This document shows, piece after piece, positions 10,188-21,454 of a DNA stretch of 64,000 bases (its first letter is position 1; every line of letters begins with the position of its first letter). The position numbers and the translations under genes were made by a program. This DNA comes from Arbacia lixula. Taxonomy: Eukaryota; Echinodermata; Echinoidea; Arbacioida; Arbaciidae. The notes below the pieces were generated by a model, which worked only from the letters and a program-made list of their open reading frames with translations, ran no database searches and was not told the origin of the DNA. The stretch is taken from contig OZ022587.1 of assembly GCA_963669155.1 (NCBI GenBank), forward strand, positions 19,703,682 through 19,767,681, given 5' to 3'.

Positions 10188-10970
10188 TGGTGATGATGAT
10201 CGACGGATGGAAAAAAAAACAAATAACTATGGATGCACTCCGGGCCGTTCAACTCCAAGAGGACCTTGACTCCCTGCAACAATGGGAGCGTGATTGGCTG
10301 ATGGAATTCAGTCCACAGAAGTGTCAGGTGCTTCATGTCACAAATAAGCGCAAACCTATCACCAAGCCTTACTTCATCCACAGACTATACCTGACAAAAA
10401 TACAGCAAGGTACCTTGGTGTGGAGCTTCAGAGGAACCTCAGCTGGAATTAACACATAAATGCTGTAACCAAAAAGGCCAACTCCACACGTGCCTTCCTT
10501 CAGAGAAATATCCGGCCATGTCCAAGAAAGGTCAAAGAACTATGCTACAAAGCTCTCCTGCAACCAATCACGGAGTATGCCAGCATAAAATGGGACCCTC
10601 ATACGCAAGCAAATATCAAAAAGCTTGAAATGGTGCTGCGACGCTACGCACGCTTCGACGACCACCGTAGGACAAGCAATGTAGCAACCATGCTGAACCA
10701 GCTCAAATGGCCAAGGTGGTGATGATCTACTGCATTTGCAACGCACTAATTGACATCCCACCTTCTTTCATCACGCCTTCCACATCCTCGCATACAGGTC
10801 ATTCTCGGAAGCTCTTCGTTCCCTTTGCCAGATCAATTGTCTACCAAAAGAGCTTCTTCCCAGATGCGATAAGACTTTGGAACTCCCTCCCCCGAAGCAC
10901 TGTTAATTGTACCTGTACCTCTCTTCACAGCTTTAAACAAGAGGTACAAAAGACCCAGCTCCGTTAATAG
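10188..10970 (+). pseudogene. CR1-like LINE reverse transcriptase C-terminus, frameshifted
   Basis: Translations in shifting frames show the C-terminal landmarks of a second LINE family: VQLQEDLDSLQQWERDW, then SPQKCQVLHVTNKRK, then a thumb region with LCYKALLQPITEYAS, and finally PFARSIVYQKSFFPDAIRLW and NSLPRSTVN near 10830-10910. These are the usual final 250 residues of CR1-group elements. Several frameshifts and a stop inside the thumb kill it. No target duplication was identified. The GAA microsatellite about 115 bp downstream may have grown from its 3' tail. Confidence 0.75.
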
Positions 10971-11085
10971 CGGTGGTTGTTTTTACTTGCACGCTGTAAG
11001 CAATCTTCTATCGGACGTTGTACATATACTTGCACACTGCAACTTCACCAGTACGATGATACACCAGACGATGGCCTGTTGTTAC

Positions 11086-11175
11086 AAGAAGAAGAAGAAG
11101 AAGAAGAAGAAGAAGAAGAAGAAGAAGAAGAAGAAGAAGAAGAAGAAGAAGAAGATAGATAGATAGAAGAAGAAG
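11086..11175. repeat. (GAA)n microsatellite with a short GATA block
   Basis: About 23 GAA units, three GATA units, then GAAGAAGAA. Purine/pyrimidine mirror sequence of this kind can form triplex DNA. It gives rise to meaningless poly-Glu and poly-Leu frames on the two strands. Confidence 0.95.
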
Positions 11176-11345
11176 ATTTGGCGACTTTAAATCTGAAACC
11201 GAAGTAACTAGTTTAGGGGCTCCCCATGGGTGTGTACTATCTCCCGCTCTATTCAAGTCTCCTTGTACACCAGCAAAGTTCTAAGTGACAATGAAAACTG
11301 TACTACATGTATCATTAACGAGACATAAGGTGGTCTGTATTAACA
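11176..11345 (+). pseudogene. Second relic of the same Rex1/CR1-like LINE family as 433-678
   Basis: Starts with the same TTTGGCGACTTTAAA as position 436 and stays alignable for about 120 bp. This copy is less decayed: one frame reads GAPHGCVLSPALF, a clear reverse transcriptase motif. A stop follows soon after. Both copies become recognisable at the same base, so they may share a truncation point or stem from a local duplication. Confidence 0.65.
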
Positions 11346-11691
11346 AATTCGTGCACAGACATGGGCTGGTAAATGCACGGTGACCATCTATTCAAGAGAA
11401 AAGAAACACATTATAGCACACCTACAACACACTAACATTTTCGAGACTTGCCGAAATGATCACACGTGCTAACAACATGTAAATAATAGTCAATGAAGAT
11501 AGAGGGGCGAGAGGAAAAAATGGAAGGGGAAATCTAAAAGAGAATGACAAAGTGAGGGATTGAGGGATTTCTCTGGAGAAATATTTGGTGAAATATTTGG
11601 GTGTTGGCTCGAAATATCTCATTATTATTGTGAATCTTCAAAACAACACGGTTATCACCATAGTCGTCGTCGTCTTCCGATCAACTTCATC

Positions 11692-12543
11692 ATGAATCGT
11701 AGCAGAAGAGACAAAACCAGATCTGGAAAGACCGATGGACCAGGGACAAAATATACTGACACTAATATATACGGAGCCCTATCGGACACGGCCGCCGCTA
11801 GAGCAGGCAAGGAGGAGGCCACTGAACCAACCGAAGCAGCAGCTGGCCATCCAAGCGAGACGCCCGCCCTTCAACTTGAAGAGGGCGAACAAACGCGACT
11901 TAAAGCCGCAGTCAAGGACATTGTGTGTACTGGTGCTTTCACGGACAAACTTGTCAGCCTCATTACCGCAACTATAATAGACCAGGTGACACAGAATTGC
12001 TTTCATGCAATTGAGCATGAGCTCCAGTCCCATAAGCAGCGCATCTCAAAACGAAGATCAACACACTGGAGGGAGAGCTCAGCAGAATCCGTGAGGACAC
12101 CGAGGAGCAGGAGCAGTACTCCCGGAGGAACTACATGTCTTCGCCTGTATGGAGTAAAGGAAGAAGCCGACGAACGTACCGATGCCGTCGTGGTTGACCT
12201 CATCAACACAAAGCTCGCGGTTGAAATCACGGAGAAGGACCTCGATCGGAGCCATCGCGTCACGCCCCGAAACCCCATCGAAGGAGGTCGACCACGACCG
12301 ATCATCGTCAAGTTTGCTCGACACAACGTTCGCGAGAAAGTCTACAGCGCCAAATCAAAGCTCAAGAGAACAAATATCTTCATTCGCGAAGACTTGACAA
12401 CAAGGCGCCAACGTCTGGTGCGCTAGAGCTTGAATCACCCATCAATCACCAGGGTCTGGACCATCGACGGACGAATCCGAGCGCTGACGAAAGAAAACCA
12501 GGTAGCGAACATCAGAAAAAACAATGACTTAGATCGTCTATAA
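11692..12543 (+). pseudogene. LINE ORF1 protein with internal TAG stop
   Basis: ATG at 11692 opens a 244-residue frame. Its N-terminal half is polar and low complexity, followed by a helical stretch (about residues 75-125) that could trimerise. The C-terminal half has CLRLYGVKEE, DLDRSHRV, RPIIVKFARHNVREKVY and IFIREDLT, the RRM plus C-terminal domain pattern of L1-type ORF1 nucleic-acid chaperones. A TAG at 12424 interrupts it, but the frame goes on for 38 codons with the expected VWTIDGRI end block and stops at TAA 12541. I therefore read TAG 12424 as a disabling mutation. Confidence 0.8.
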
Positions 12544-12587
12544 AAAGTAACTCAGACACTGAGAATTCCCTTCGCCCAATTATATTA

Positions 12588-15500
12588 ATGGTTGTACATC
12601 CATGCTCATGTAATTGCTCAAGAACAGTAGCAAGTAACCAGAAAGCTTTATTATGCACAGACTGTTCTCTATGGACACATATCTCATGCGGACACGTTAC
12701 AAGAAAGCAATATGATGATATTAATGTATTGTTTGAAAACTGGAAATGCCCAAAATGCACTTTACGTATTTTGCCATTTTGGGGTGAGGACGTAATGATA
12801 GAAGATTGTATTAACGAAACTAACACTAATTTGGTTAGGAATATATATGTTGAGAAAGATAGATCAACTAAAGTTTATGATGCACTCAATGACAAAGTAA
12901 ATAAAGGATTTAAGATATCACATTTGAATGCAGTACGAAGCTTGAGGAAGAAGGTGGATCACATTTCAACTTTTTTGTCTTCTAATCCGATTGATGTATT
13001 TACGATGTCGGAAACATGGTTGGATGAGTCTGTTTGCCTAAATTTAGCAATAGATGGTTACTCATTAGAAAGAAGAGATAGAGATTGTCAAGGAGGTGGG
13101 ATAGGTTGCTACATTAAGTCTTCTATATGCTATTCGCGCCGCAGAGATCTTGAATGTAATGATATTGAAATCATGTGGGTAGAAATTAGAATACCAAACG
13201 CAAGATCTTGGCTTATTGGCATAGTTTATCGTGCACCAAGCTCCCATGTTGATTTCTTTAATAAGTTGGAAAGTAATGTTGAAAATGTTTATAGTGAGAC
13301 ACATAATATAGTTCTTACTGGTGATTTGAATTGTAATGTATTGACTGACAATCCTTCACATCAGAAACTGAATTTGCTATGTACTATGTTTAATCTCAAG
13401 CAATTGATTGATTGTCCAACTCGTGTGACACCGCATAGCACCACATGCATTGATTTGGTTTTTGTACCAGCATTTAAAAAAAAATATACAATCCGGAATA
13501 ATTCCAATCGGAGTTAGTGATCATTCACTTGTTTTTATTAATATGCACAAATTCAAAGTTCAATGCAAACCAAAAATAAGTAAATTTAGGAGCTTAAGAC
13601 GGTTTAATGTTCCTAACTTTGTAAGGGAAGGTGAATCTCTTTTCGGGAATGATTTTTACAATACACATGATGTTAATTATTTGTGGAAACACTTCAATGA
13701 TGCCTTCATAAAATTGTGCGATAAGTACGCACCATTTGTGTCAGTTCGCAAACGGGTGAATGGAGCACCGTGGTTGACGGATGAATTTTTGGATTTATCT
13801 AGACAGCGTGATTTTTTGAAACGACAATTTGATGAAAATAAAAGTGAAAGTAATTGGTCTGATTATAAACACGCAAGAAATAAAGTGAATAATTTAGGCA
13901 AGCGTTTGAAGAAAGATTATTACATTGAATTGTTTGAAAATAGTATTGGTGATACAAATCGTACGTGGAAAACTTTGAAAAGTTTGTCAAGTCAGACTAA
14001 GTCCGCAAATTGTACAGGGTTACGTTCAGAGTCTGGGCTATTAACGGGAGACACTGACATAGCTATAAATGCCTTCAATGAATATTTTGTCCAGGGTAAC
14101 AATGCCAATGCAGCTGAGCGTGATAACAATGATCAAGTAACTGACTCTACCTTTCAATTTAAGACGATTACGGAAGACTTCGTCGCTAAAGAGCTACACA
14201 ACCTGTCAGTGCGTATGTCAAGTGGTCTTGATAACATCCACCCCCGTTTATTGAAAGAAGCAGCGCCATTTATTACAAAACCTTTAACCCATATTTTCAA
14301 TGCAACAATAACCTCAGGATCCATTCCAAAAGATTGGAAACGAGCTAAAGTCATCCCCATTTATAAATCTGGTGCAAAGGATCAAACTAGTAACTATAGG
14401 CCTATTTCTGTTTTGTGTCATATCATGAAAATACTTGAAAAGGCTATTCATGCTCAACTGTACCATTATTTTACCACCAATGATTTGTTAAGCCAGTGTC
14501 AATCTGGATTTCGTCCTTTACATTCAACTGCGACACCATTGATTGATGTTAATGACCATTTATTGAGTAATATTGATAATGGGTATATAATTGGAGGTCT
14601 ATTTCTTGATTTTAAAAGGGCATTTGACTCAGTAAATCATAGTATACTATTGAATAAATTAGAAACGTATGGTATTTGTGGTTCCGAGTTAGCTTGGTTC
14701 ACTAATTACTTAACGGACAGAAACCAGTGTGTGTGCTACAATGGAAAACTATCAAGCTTTCGGAAAGTTCAAATGGGTATCTAACAGGGGTCAATTTTAG
14801 GTCCATTGTTGTTTGTTATCTTTATAAATGACATGTGCGATTTGTTATATTCTGATCAAACTAAATTAAGTCTCTATGCTGATGACGCTGCCCTATTTTG
14901 TAAAGGTCGAGATTATTTATCCGTTCAAACGAAATTGCAAGCTGAACTGAATAGAGTTATGCAATGGGTAGATAAAAATGAACTACAGTTAAATACGAGA
15001 AAATGTAAAGTTATGTTGATTGGCACACACAAAAAATACACAGTAAACAAATTGTTCTGAAGCGCGAAGAGGATATTATTGAACAGGTGAATCAATTTAA
15101 GTATTTAGGGGTCATACTTGATAACACTCTCAAGTTTGATAAACACATTGAATCGGTATGTGCTAAACTAGCTAAAACTATTGGGTGTATTAGACAAATA
15201 AAGAAATATTTACCGAAACAAGTTTTGACTCTGCTATATAATGGTTTATTTCTCCCACACATTGATTATGGTTTGATTATATGGGGAACCTCAGCTAAGT
15301 TTTTGATTTTGAAAGTACAGCGTCTTCAAAATCGTTATGCTCGCCTGATTCTGAATGCGGATTTTCTTACACCTCACTTGATAATGTTGAAACGGCTAAA
15401 TTGGCAATCTGTTCTACAAAGAGTTAATTATCAATTTTGTTTGTATATGTTTAAAGTTATAAATGGACTTTCACCTCAATATTTAAAGGGTATGGTCATT

Positions 15501-15704
15501 TTTAGAACTCCCAATATATTCACAAGATATGCTATCGATAATCCATTATATGTAATCAAGCCAAACAAAGACTATATGAAAAGGTCTTTTCAATATATTG
15601 GTTCAAAAATCTGGAACAATCTCCCACTTTGCATTAGAAATATCAAATCAATTTATTCTTTTAAAAAGCAATGTAAAATATTATCACTTACTGATCGCAT
15701 CTAA
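12588..15704 (+). pseudogene. LINE ORF2: PHD finger + AP endonuclease + reverse transcriptase, broken
   Basis: ATG 12588 starts a PHD-type zinc finger (Cys pairs CNC, CTDC, then WTHISC and CPKC, residues about 6-60). The AP-like endonuclease follows, with SETWLDE, GIVYRAPSS and LTGDLNCN blocks. A frameshift in the A9 run near 13479-13487 moves the frame just before SDHSLVF, the endonuclease's C-terminal catalytic SDH. Reverse transcriptase blocks follow: NYRPISVL, SGFRPLHSTATPL, DFKRAFDSVNH, then a TAA at 14782 where Pro is expected before QGSILGPLLF, the catalytic LYADDAAL, and LQLNTRKCK. A second frameshift near 15045 precedes FKYLGVILD and the thumb and C-terminal region to 15704. Two frameshifts and one stop make it non-functional. 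Confidence 0.85.
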
Positions 15705-15989
15705 GTCTCCAGTCAGAGCAAAGGTTTTTCGGGTTTTTTTTTTTTTCTATTTTTTTATGAAAGTTGTTGATAGATATCTTTGACATTGTTTTATGAACTA
15801 GTTCATGTATGCATTCGTTTTCGTTTGTATTTATCTCATATTTTGTTGTTGTGTTAAAAATGTGAATTGTATTGTTTTTTATTGTGTGCAGGGCCCCTTG
15901 GGAGATCAGTTCATTAACTGAAAGGGCTACCCTGTTGAAATAAAACATTAATAAATAGATAAATAACAGAAGAAGGTCTCAAAAATCAC

Positions 15990-16075
15990 TTCAAAATTGA
16001 CTCTACCCACACCACGATTCGAACCGGTGGCCTCGCGTTCTTAAAACATTACCTATTGAGCCACAAATCTTCCCA
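15990..16075 (-). repeat. tRNA-derived SINE-like fragment
   Basis: On the minus strand it contains TGGCTCAATAGG, which fits a pol III A box, and 35 bp later GGTTCGAATC, a perfect B box core. The arms do not fold into a proper cloverleaf, so it is a SINE head or tRNA pseudogene and not a working tRNA. It sits 20-110 bp beyond the LINE 3' tail. Confidence 0.5.
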
Positions 16076-16924
16076 TTCACTTAACACGTGCAAGCACAGC
16101 TGGGGCTAGAATGATTTATAGAAGTCGATATTCAAGCTGAAATTCGGCCATGATCCCCAACATCTGATTGATAAACGGAGGCGACGATCCCAAAAGCTAG
16201 AAGACTCAGCTACAACATACTAAATTACAGCGGTAAAGGTCCAAACATAAGCAGCATACAGTTCTTAAAAGATCGTCATGTCAATTCATGATTTCAAATA
16301 AATGACTCTCCCATTGACATTACACGCACGTACGTCCGATTTTGATATTAATGCCTATACTCAAATTTACACTTTGAATACTTGTGGAAAATGAAAAAGG
16401 AAGGCAACCCTACCATAGAGTATATGTCTTGGGCACAACATACTGAAATTTGGGAGAAAATTGATCAAGAATTTCTGAGATACATGTACGCAAAAACGAG
16501 AAAAAGGTTCGTAGTGTCATACATGAAAATTAATTTTTTTTTATCCATATGGCAATATGATGACGTCACAATGTACTTAACAGTAAAGGACACATTAAAT
16601 CAGATCTATATTTCATACTCTTTCCGAATATTAAAAAAATTGGGGGTCACCAGCCATTCTGAGGAGCTATGGCCGATTGAAGACAGTCACGTTTTTGCAA
16701 TATTTGCACACAAAAGTGTATTGACACACGCGCAGACTTTCAACTTTGACGTACCCGCACGACCTTGTTATTGAATGGAAATGGCACAAAAATGCAGGGT
16801 GTGATGTTTGTAGTGTCAGAAGTACTATTCCTGCCACCTTGGAATCCATAATTTCACTAGAACTTCTCAGTGCATGGTATATTTGATTACTATACATTCT
16901 CACAGCTTGGTATATACATGTATT

Positions 16925-17075
16925 TGACTAATATTCTAAGATAGTCACTGTAGCATTCTCCTCTTGTCTCAGTCTGGGGAGCTGGAGGAGAAAATGAGAG
17001 TTATTAGTCTACTGCAGCCAGACTCCTTTATTGAATAGTTTGGTTTAGAAATGCCCACCAGCCTGGACGGCAGGC
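16925..17075 (-). repeat. Dispersed ~160-bp repeat, copy 1 (inverted)
   Basis: Reverse complement of the sequence at 47885-48062 and 49362-49528. All share TTCAATAA..GGGTCTGGCTGCAGTAGACT, a purine-rich GAGAGGAGAAAGAGGAGA stretch and an ACTAGTCTT end. Three copies in one window mark it as an interspersed element; no coding content seen. Confidence 0.65.
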
Positions 17076-17083
17076 AATCTGAA

Positions 17084-17160
17084 GTGTGTGTGTGTGTGTG
17101 TGTGTGTGTGGGGGGGGGGGGGGGAGGTGGTTATCACTACCCCCCCCCCCCCCCCCCCCA
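17084..17160. repeat. (GT)n, poly-G and poly-C tract
   Basis: About 13 GT units run into a G15 tract, then after 15 bp a C20 tract. The G and C runs could pair as a hairpin. Length will vary between alleles and assemblies. Confidence 0.9.
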
Positions 17161-17182
17161 GTGACCCTTCTCATCCTCATAG

Positions 17183-17340
17183 GGGGTGTTTCACCAAGCT
17201 GTAAAATAACGCTATATGCATGACTTTACGCATGACTGGTGACCAGTTCATATGAAGTTTGTTTTAACATAGGAGTTAATTTCCAACAATCTTAATCAAA
17301 TTTGACAAATCAAGCATTACTGTAGATGTGGACATGTTAT
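17183..17340 (+). repeat. TGTTTCACCAAGCTGT MITE, truncated copy
   Basis: Starts GGGGGTGTTTCACCAAGCTGT and shares its first ~150 bp with the left half of the copy at 21129, including the CATGACTTTACGCATGACTGGTGACC block and the TTTGACAAATCA block. The right terminal repeat is missing. Confidence 0.65.
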
Positions 17341-17468
17341 GTAAATCTGTATGATCTAGAAAAACATTTTTTAATAGAATGCAAACAAAGTGTGTAGATT
17401 TGAACATGAATTTAATAAGCCAACACAGGTAAGCAGTCGGAATAGGAGAGGTAGACTCTGCAGCACCT

Positions 17469-17603
17469 GGGCCCTGTCTTATAAAGACTTACGATTGATC
17501 TGAATCGATCGCAAGTACACATATCTCTAATGTACATTGTTATGATTGACATCTATCGCAAGTCAAGTTACGATCAATCACAAATCTTTATAAGACAGGG
17601 CCC
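17469..17603. repeat. Hairpin MITE with GGGCCCTGTCTTATAAAGA ends
   Basis: A 135-bp element whose two ends are inverted copies (GGGCCCTGTCTTATAAAGA at the left, TCTTTATAAGACAGGGCCC at the right). The arms stay largely complementary through the ACGATTGATC-type sequence. It would fold into one long hairpin. No target duplication resolved. Confidence 0.8.
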
Positions 17604-18062
17604 TATTACATGTACACTGTATTTGGTAAATAGTATGTTTACATTTTGAGACAAGCAAATTGATCAAAACATCAAGAATTGCTGACCCAAATTGTCACAG
17701 CAGTGACCCTCTCCCCCCAGCCCTCACAAAAAAAGGAATTCATGTGTATTTGATAAAATGTTTATAAAAATCCTGAAGGCGTAAACAGATAAAAGCTGTG
17801 TGTGGATCAGGAAGGAAACATTCACTTTTTTAACATGATATATCAGTGAAGGTTACAAAATGATTCATAAATGGAGAACTGAATACACATTTTGTGGTAA
17901 AACATCAGCTACTATTAGCTCATGTTTGCCTGCATAAATATGTCGACTACCGAATACCCTCATCAACAAACAGCTATATCTACATATTAAAAGACAAAAC
18001 CCAAAGACAGAATATTGTACCAGTATGTCAACTGCTATGTTTTCATATAAACTAAACACTAC
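17604..18062. other. Unassigned intergenic sequence
   Basis: AT-rich, with several stop-filled frames. I see no exon, RNA gene or element boundary here. Confidence 0.5.
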
Positions 18063-18282
18063 ACTACAGCTCAATGGAATTGGCATTGGGTAAAGGGAAA
18101 GGGAAGAAAGGGAAGGAGCCGCAGTTTCGAACCACAGGTTATTTTGTCCAGTTCAGCATGAAACATGATGCTTTTTAGGCTAATGTATCATGTTTCATGC
18201 TGAACTGGCCAAAATATAGCGCGGTTTTAAATTGTGGATCCTTCCCTTCCCCTTTACCTGGTGCCAATTCCTTTAAGCTGTA
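18063..18282. repeat. CTACAGCTCAAAGGAATTGG hairpin MITE, copy 1
   Basis: Left arm starts ACTACAGCTCAATGGAATTG and carries the GGGAAAGGGAAGAAAGGGAA purine block and a TTCAGCATGAAACATGATGC block; the right arm is the inverted copy. One of seven copies in the window (18063, 25532, 34873, 39178, 48191, 55460, 55877). The arms are about 100 bp and leave a very short loop, so it is a foldback element with no coding capacity. Confidence 0.85.
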
Positions 18283-19036
18283 AAAAACATGTTTATAAAT
18301 CCTGTTGTTCATGGTTAGATTTTCTGGTATTGTGAGCAATGGTCCCGTTAGCATGTCAGACTTTGCCATGGAACTGCAGGAACCAAAGGGGTGTAGTCTG
18401 ATTCCACCTTATAAAGCCTGGGTCACATCAAAGTAGTTCTCAAAACAGACTGTGGTCAGAGAAAAAATATGGTACTTTGACCAAATAACGTCTAGAATCC
18501 AATTCTAATTCATTCATTAAAAATTCTCAGTACGTTCATCTCATCTTTATCCCGTCCGCAATCCATTGGTATGAACCTCACATAGGGCAAAATGCAACAT
18601 CACCTTAGAGGGAAAAAGGAAATTCTGGAAATCTACTACACCTATTACAAAATCCCAAAGTGTAACAGAGTTACTTTTGCAAGTAAACAATGCTATCAAC
18701 GCAATACAGCAAGCGTTTGACAATCATAACAGGCGGATATATGAACTACATGTACCATGCTTAGAGTGTAACTTCCATGATAATGATATCTCTCACCCTA
18801 CACTTATAAAACAGTGATGCGTAGCGCAAGAAATAATACATGTACATGTATAATAATAATATATATTGTTACATGTAATTTACCTTTCAAGTCAATGGTT
18901 TGCATAAAAGTTAGAGTTTAATTTTATTCTGGCGTGTGTAAATTCTACTGTCCCTCAAAAGTGTTCTCTAGAATGTTACCCACAAATGAATGGTAGACTA
19001 TGGCCAACACGCAACATGTAATGTGCTAGCCTGCCA
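18283..19036. other. Unassigned intergenic sequence
   Basis: No exon or complete repeat found. Contains scattered ACATGTACATGTA palindromes (near 18838). Confidence 0.5.
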
Positions 19037-19217
19037 GGGGGGTGTTTCACTAAGCTGTTCTTAAGTTACGAACGACTTTACGAACGACTGGTGATCCATT
19101 CTTGTGCTAAATGAGATTCTCAATGAACAAAGTGTGGTATCACATGTAGCACAAGAAGGGATCACCAGTCTTTCATAAGGTCGTTCATAACTTACGAACA
19201 GCTTGGTGAAACACCCC
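19037..19217. repeat. TGTTTCACCAAGCTGT MITE, short complete copy
   Basis: Begins GGGGTGTTTCACTAAGCTGT and ends ACAGCTTGGTGAAACACCCC. Both arms (about 80 bp) contain the ACGAACGACTTTACGAACGA / CGTTCATAACTTACGAACAG inverted blocks and GTGCTAAATGAGAT-type sequence. A 181-bp perfect-looking foldback. Confidence 0.85.
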
Positions 19218-19332
19218 ATAGGTCTGCATTTTGTAACAGGTAATGCACACAAATCCCATTGAGCAGTATTCTATCTGGCAGAGGTAGGGTTAATGCTTGG
19301 GATGAAGATTATCGCCCTACCACAAAGACTAA

Positions 19333-19834
19333 GGGGGTATTCCAGAAGTTATCCAAAGTTTTTTCCCAAGTCCCTGAGTTAGGAGGTGCGTAAGAGAGCA
19401 AAAAATTGGTATTCCAGAACGTCCTCTTAGGACTCTCTTTATGCAAATTAGGGAGGGTTTGACCCCACCCAGTGTGCATTTATTAGCCAATGGAGGGAAG
19501 TGTTTAATTTATGAACAGCCAATCACAATCACATCATCTCATCAGGCCCTCCCCCTAGGATTGATCCTACCTTTCTGGCTCGCAACTATGTGCGCACAAA
19601 TCAACCATGGACGCGCGCTTACGCAAATAAATGCTGCTGTCTTTTCTTGCATGTGTTATGAATGGCTAAGACAGGGGAAGTTTTCTCTTAAATCCCCTCT
19701 TACGTGCATTCTGGAATACCAATCCTCCTAACTTAAAGAATTGCAGAAATTTGCATAAAGATAGGAGAAAACTTAGAAGAAATCTTAGGAAAGGAGTTAG
19801 GAGAAAAGTTAAGATCGTTCTGGAATACCACCCC
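19333..19834. repeat. GGTATTCCAGAA foldback element, copy 1
   Basis: Starts GGGGGTATTCCAGAAGTTATCC and ends GTTCTGGAATACCACCCC. The subterminal region is built of repeated CCTAAGTTTTCTCC / GGAGAAAACTTAGG units in opposite orientation. The middle is unique and encodes nothing recognisable. A second copy lies at 20049. Confidence 0.8.
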
Positions 19835-20048
19835 TGGTGTCTATAAAAAAGACATAGGATGGCTCCTAGCAAACAAAGACCACCACCTAGCAACAAAAGT
19901 AGGCTCCTCGCAACAGCCAGTAAGGTGCACTCATTCCATTATTAACAGAATGAATCATGTGCCACACAACACAGCACCATGAACTTGAAAAAGGGTTCGA
20001 TCCTTACTCGAGACGCCATGAGGTTTTCAAGGTACATTACATGAATAA

Positions 20049-20634
20049 GGGGTGGTATTACAGAAGTTATCCTAAGTTTTCTCCTAAGTTTTCTCCTAAG
20101 TCCCCGAGTTAGGAGGTGCCTAAGAGAGCAAGAAATTGGTATTACAGAACACCCTCTTAGGACTCTCTTAATGCAAAATTAGGGAGGGTTTGACCCCACC
20201 CAGTGCGCATTTATTAGCCAATGGAGGAAATGTTTCATTTATGAACAGCCAATCACAATCACAGCATCTCCCCCAGGATTGATCCTAACTTTGTGGTCGC
20301 GTAACTATGTGCGCGCACATCAATCATGTACGCGCGCTTGTGCAAATAAATGCTGCTCTTTTTTAGTGCGTGTGTTATGAATGGCTAAGACAGGGGGAGG
20401 CTCTCCTAAGTTTTCTCCTAAGTTTTCTCCTAAATCCTCTCTTACGCGCATTCTGGAATACCAATCCTCCTAACTTTATGATTTGCATAAATTTGCATAA
20501 AGATAGGAGAAAACTTAGGAGAACTCTTAGGAGCGGAGTTAGGAGAAAAGTTAAGATCGTTCTGGAATACCACTTAGGAGAATCCTAGACTTAGGATAAG
20601 ATTTCTCCTAAGTTATCGTTCTGTAATACCACCC
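20049..20634. repeat. GGTATTCCAGAA foldback element, copy 2
   Basis: Same family and orientation as 19333-19834, about 215 bp further on. The right end is doubled: a GTTCTGGAATACCAC end near 20560 is followed by about 60 bp and a second GTTCTGTAATACCACCC end. The doubling suggests unequal exchange or nested insertion within the TIR. Confidence 0.8.
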
Positions 20635-20763
20635 AAGGGCAACAATCAACATGCATACCCAGCAAATGAGACATAACTACACTCTCTCTCCGACGTTCGG
20701 ATTCAGTAGATTCTTCCATGCCCAGCAAAGGGAGACACCGATGAAGACGGAATAAATCATACA

Positions 20764-21070
20764 GGTGGGCTTTCTTTCTTTAAGCTGTTTGTAAGTTATG
20801 CACGACTCTACACATGACTGGTGACCTGATCTCAGGTGCCAGAAATCGAAATCAAAGTCAAAATCTGCTCTTTATAGATTAACCTTCTGTTGTTAGCAAG
20901 CGTCTGAATACAAAGTTTATAACTTGTCAAATTTGATGAAGAATCGTAGTAAACTCACCCCCACTACAACAAAACAGGAATAAATTGGGGTATCTCATTT
21001 AGCACAAGACAGCTGACCAGTCGTGTGTAAAGTCGGGCATAACTAACAAACAGCTTAATGAAACAGGGTC
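20764..21070. repeat. TGTTTCACCAAGCTGT MITE, diverged copy
   Basis: Inverted ends TTTAAGCTGTTTGTAAGTTATG and CATAACTAACAAACAGCTTAATG. The CACGACTCTACACATGACTGGTGACC block and its inverse near 21012 place it in the same family as 19037 and 21129. Confidence 0.7.
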
Positions 21071-21128
21071 CTGGTCAGAGAGGGCATAGTTCATCTATAG
21101 CAATCATTCCATTCCTACTGGATGACAA

Positions 21129-21439
21129 GGGGGTGTTTCATCAAGCTGTTTGTAACTAAGAATGACTTTACATACTACTGGTGACCTATTCTGGTGCTAA
21201 TGTTCCTGTTTTAACAAATCAGCAATTAATTTTCATCAATCCTCATAAAATTTGACAAATCATGAACTTTGTAGTCAGACACTTGTTACCAGCAAGAATT
21301 TTAATTTACAAAGATCAGATTTCAACTTAAGCCGATGGGAATCAGCATCATTGAGAATCTGATTTAGCACAAGAACTGGTCACCAGTCGTGCATGAAGTC
21401 ATTCCCAACAGCTTACGAACAGCTTGGTGAAACACCCCC
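21129..21439. repeat. TGTTTCACCAAGCTGT MITE at the 3' end of the ZSWIM3-like gene
   Basis: Starts GGGGTGTTTCATCAAGCTGT and ends ACAGCTTGGTGAAACACCCC. Its right end is 15 bp from the minus-strand stop codon at 21455-21457, so any 3' UTR of that gene must begin by reading through this foldback element. Confidence 0.8.
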
Positions 21440-21454
21440 AGGTCCAACACCTTG

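Larger units (their letters stand above)
11692..15967 (+). mobile_element. Near full-length CR1/L2-group LINE, inactivated
   Basis: Two-ORF non-LTR retrotransposon: an L1-type ORF1 protein, then a PHD finger, AP endonuclease and reverse transcriptase, then a 3' UTR of about 260 bp that ends in AATAAA-like A-rich repeats near 15940-15967. The 5' limit is unresolved; the span given begins at the ORF1 start codon, and 11346-11691 may be its 5' UTR. PHD fingers are known from CR1-like elements. The GSILGPLLF box fits the L2/Daphne/Crack side of that group. Lesions in both ORFs show it is dead. Confidence 0.85.

Noticed and set aside
11008-11256. Poly-Leu and poly-Glu frames
   Set aside because: Products of the GAA microsatellite.
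16382-16774. 130-codon plus-strand frame
   Set aside because: Opens at TTG, has no known domain and lies in repeat-rich sequence with no supporting splice sites.
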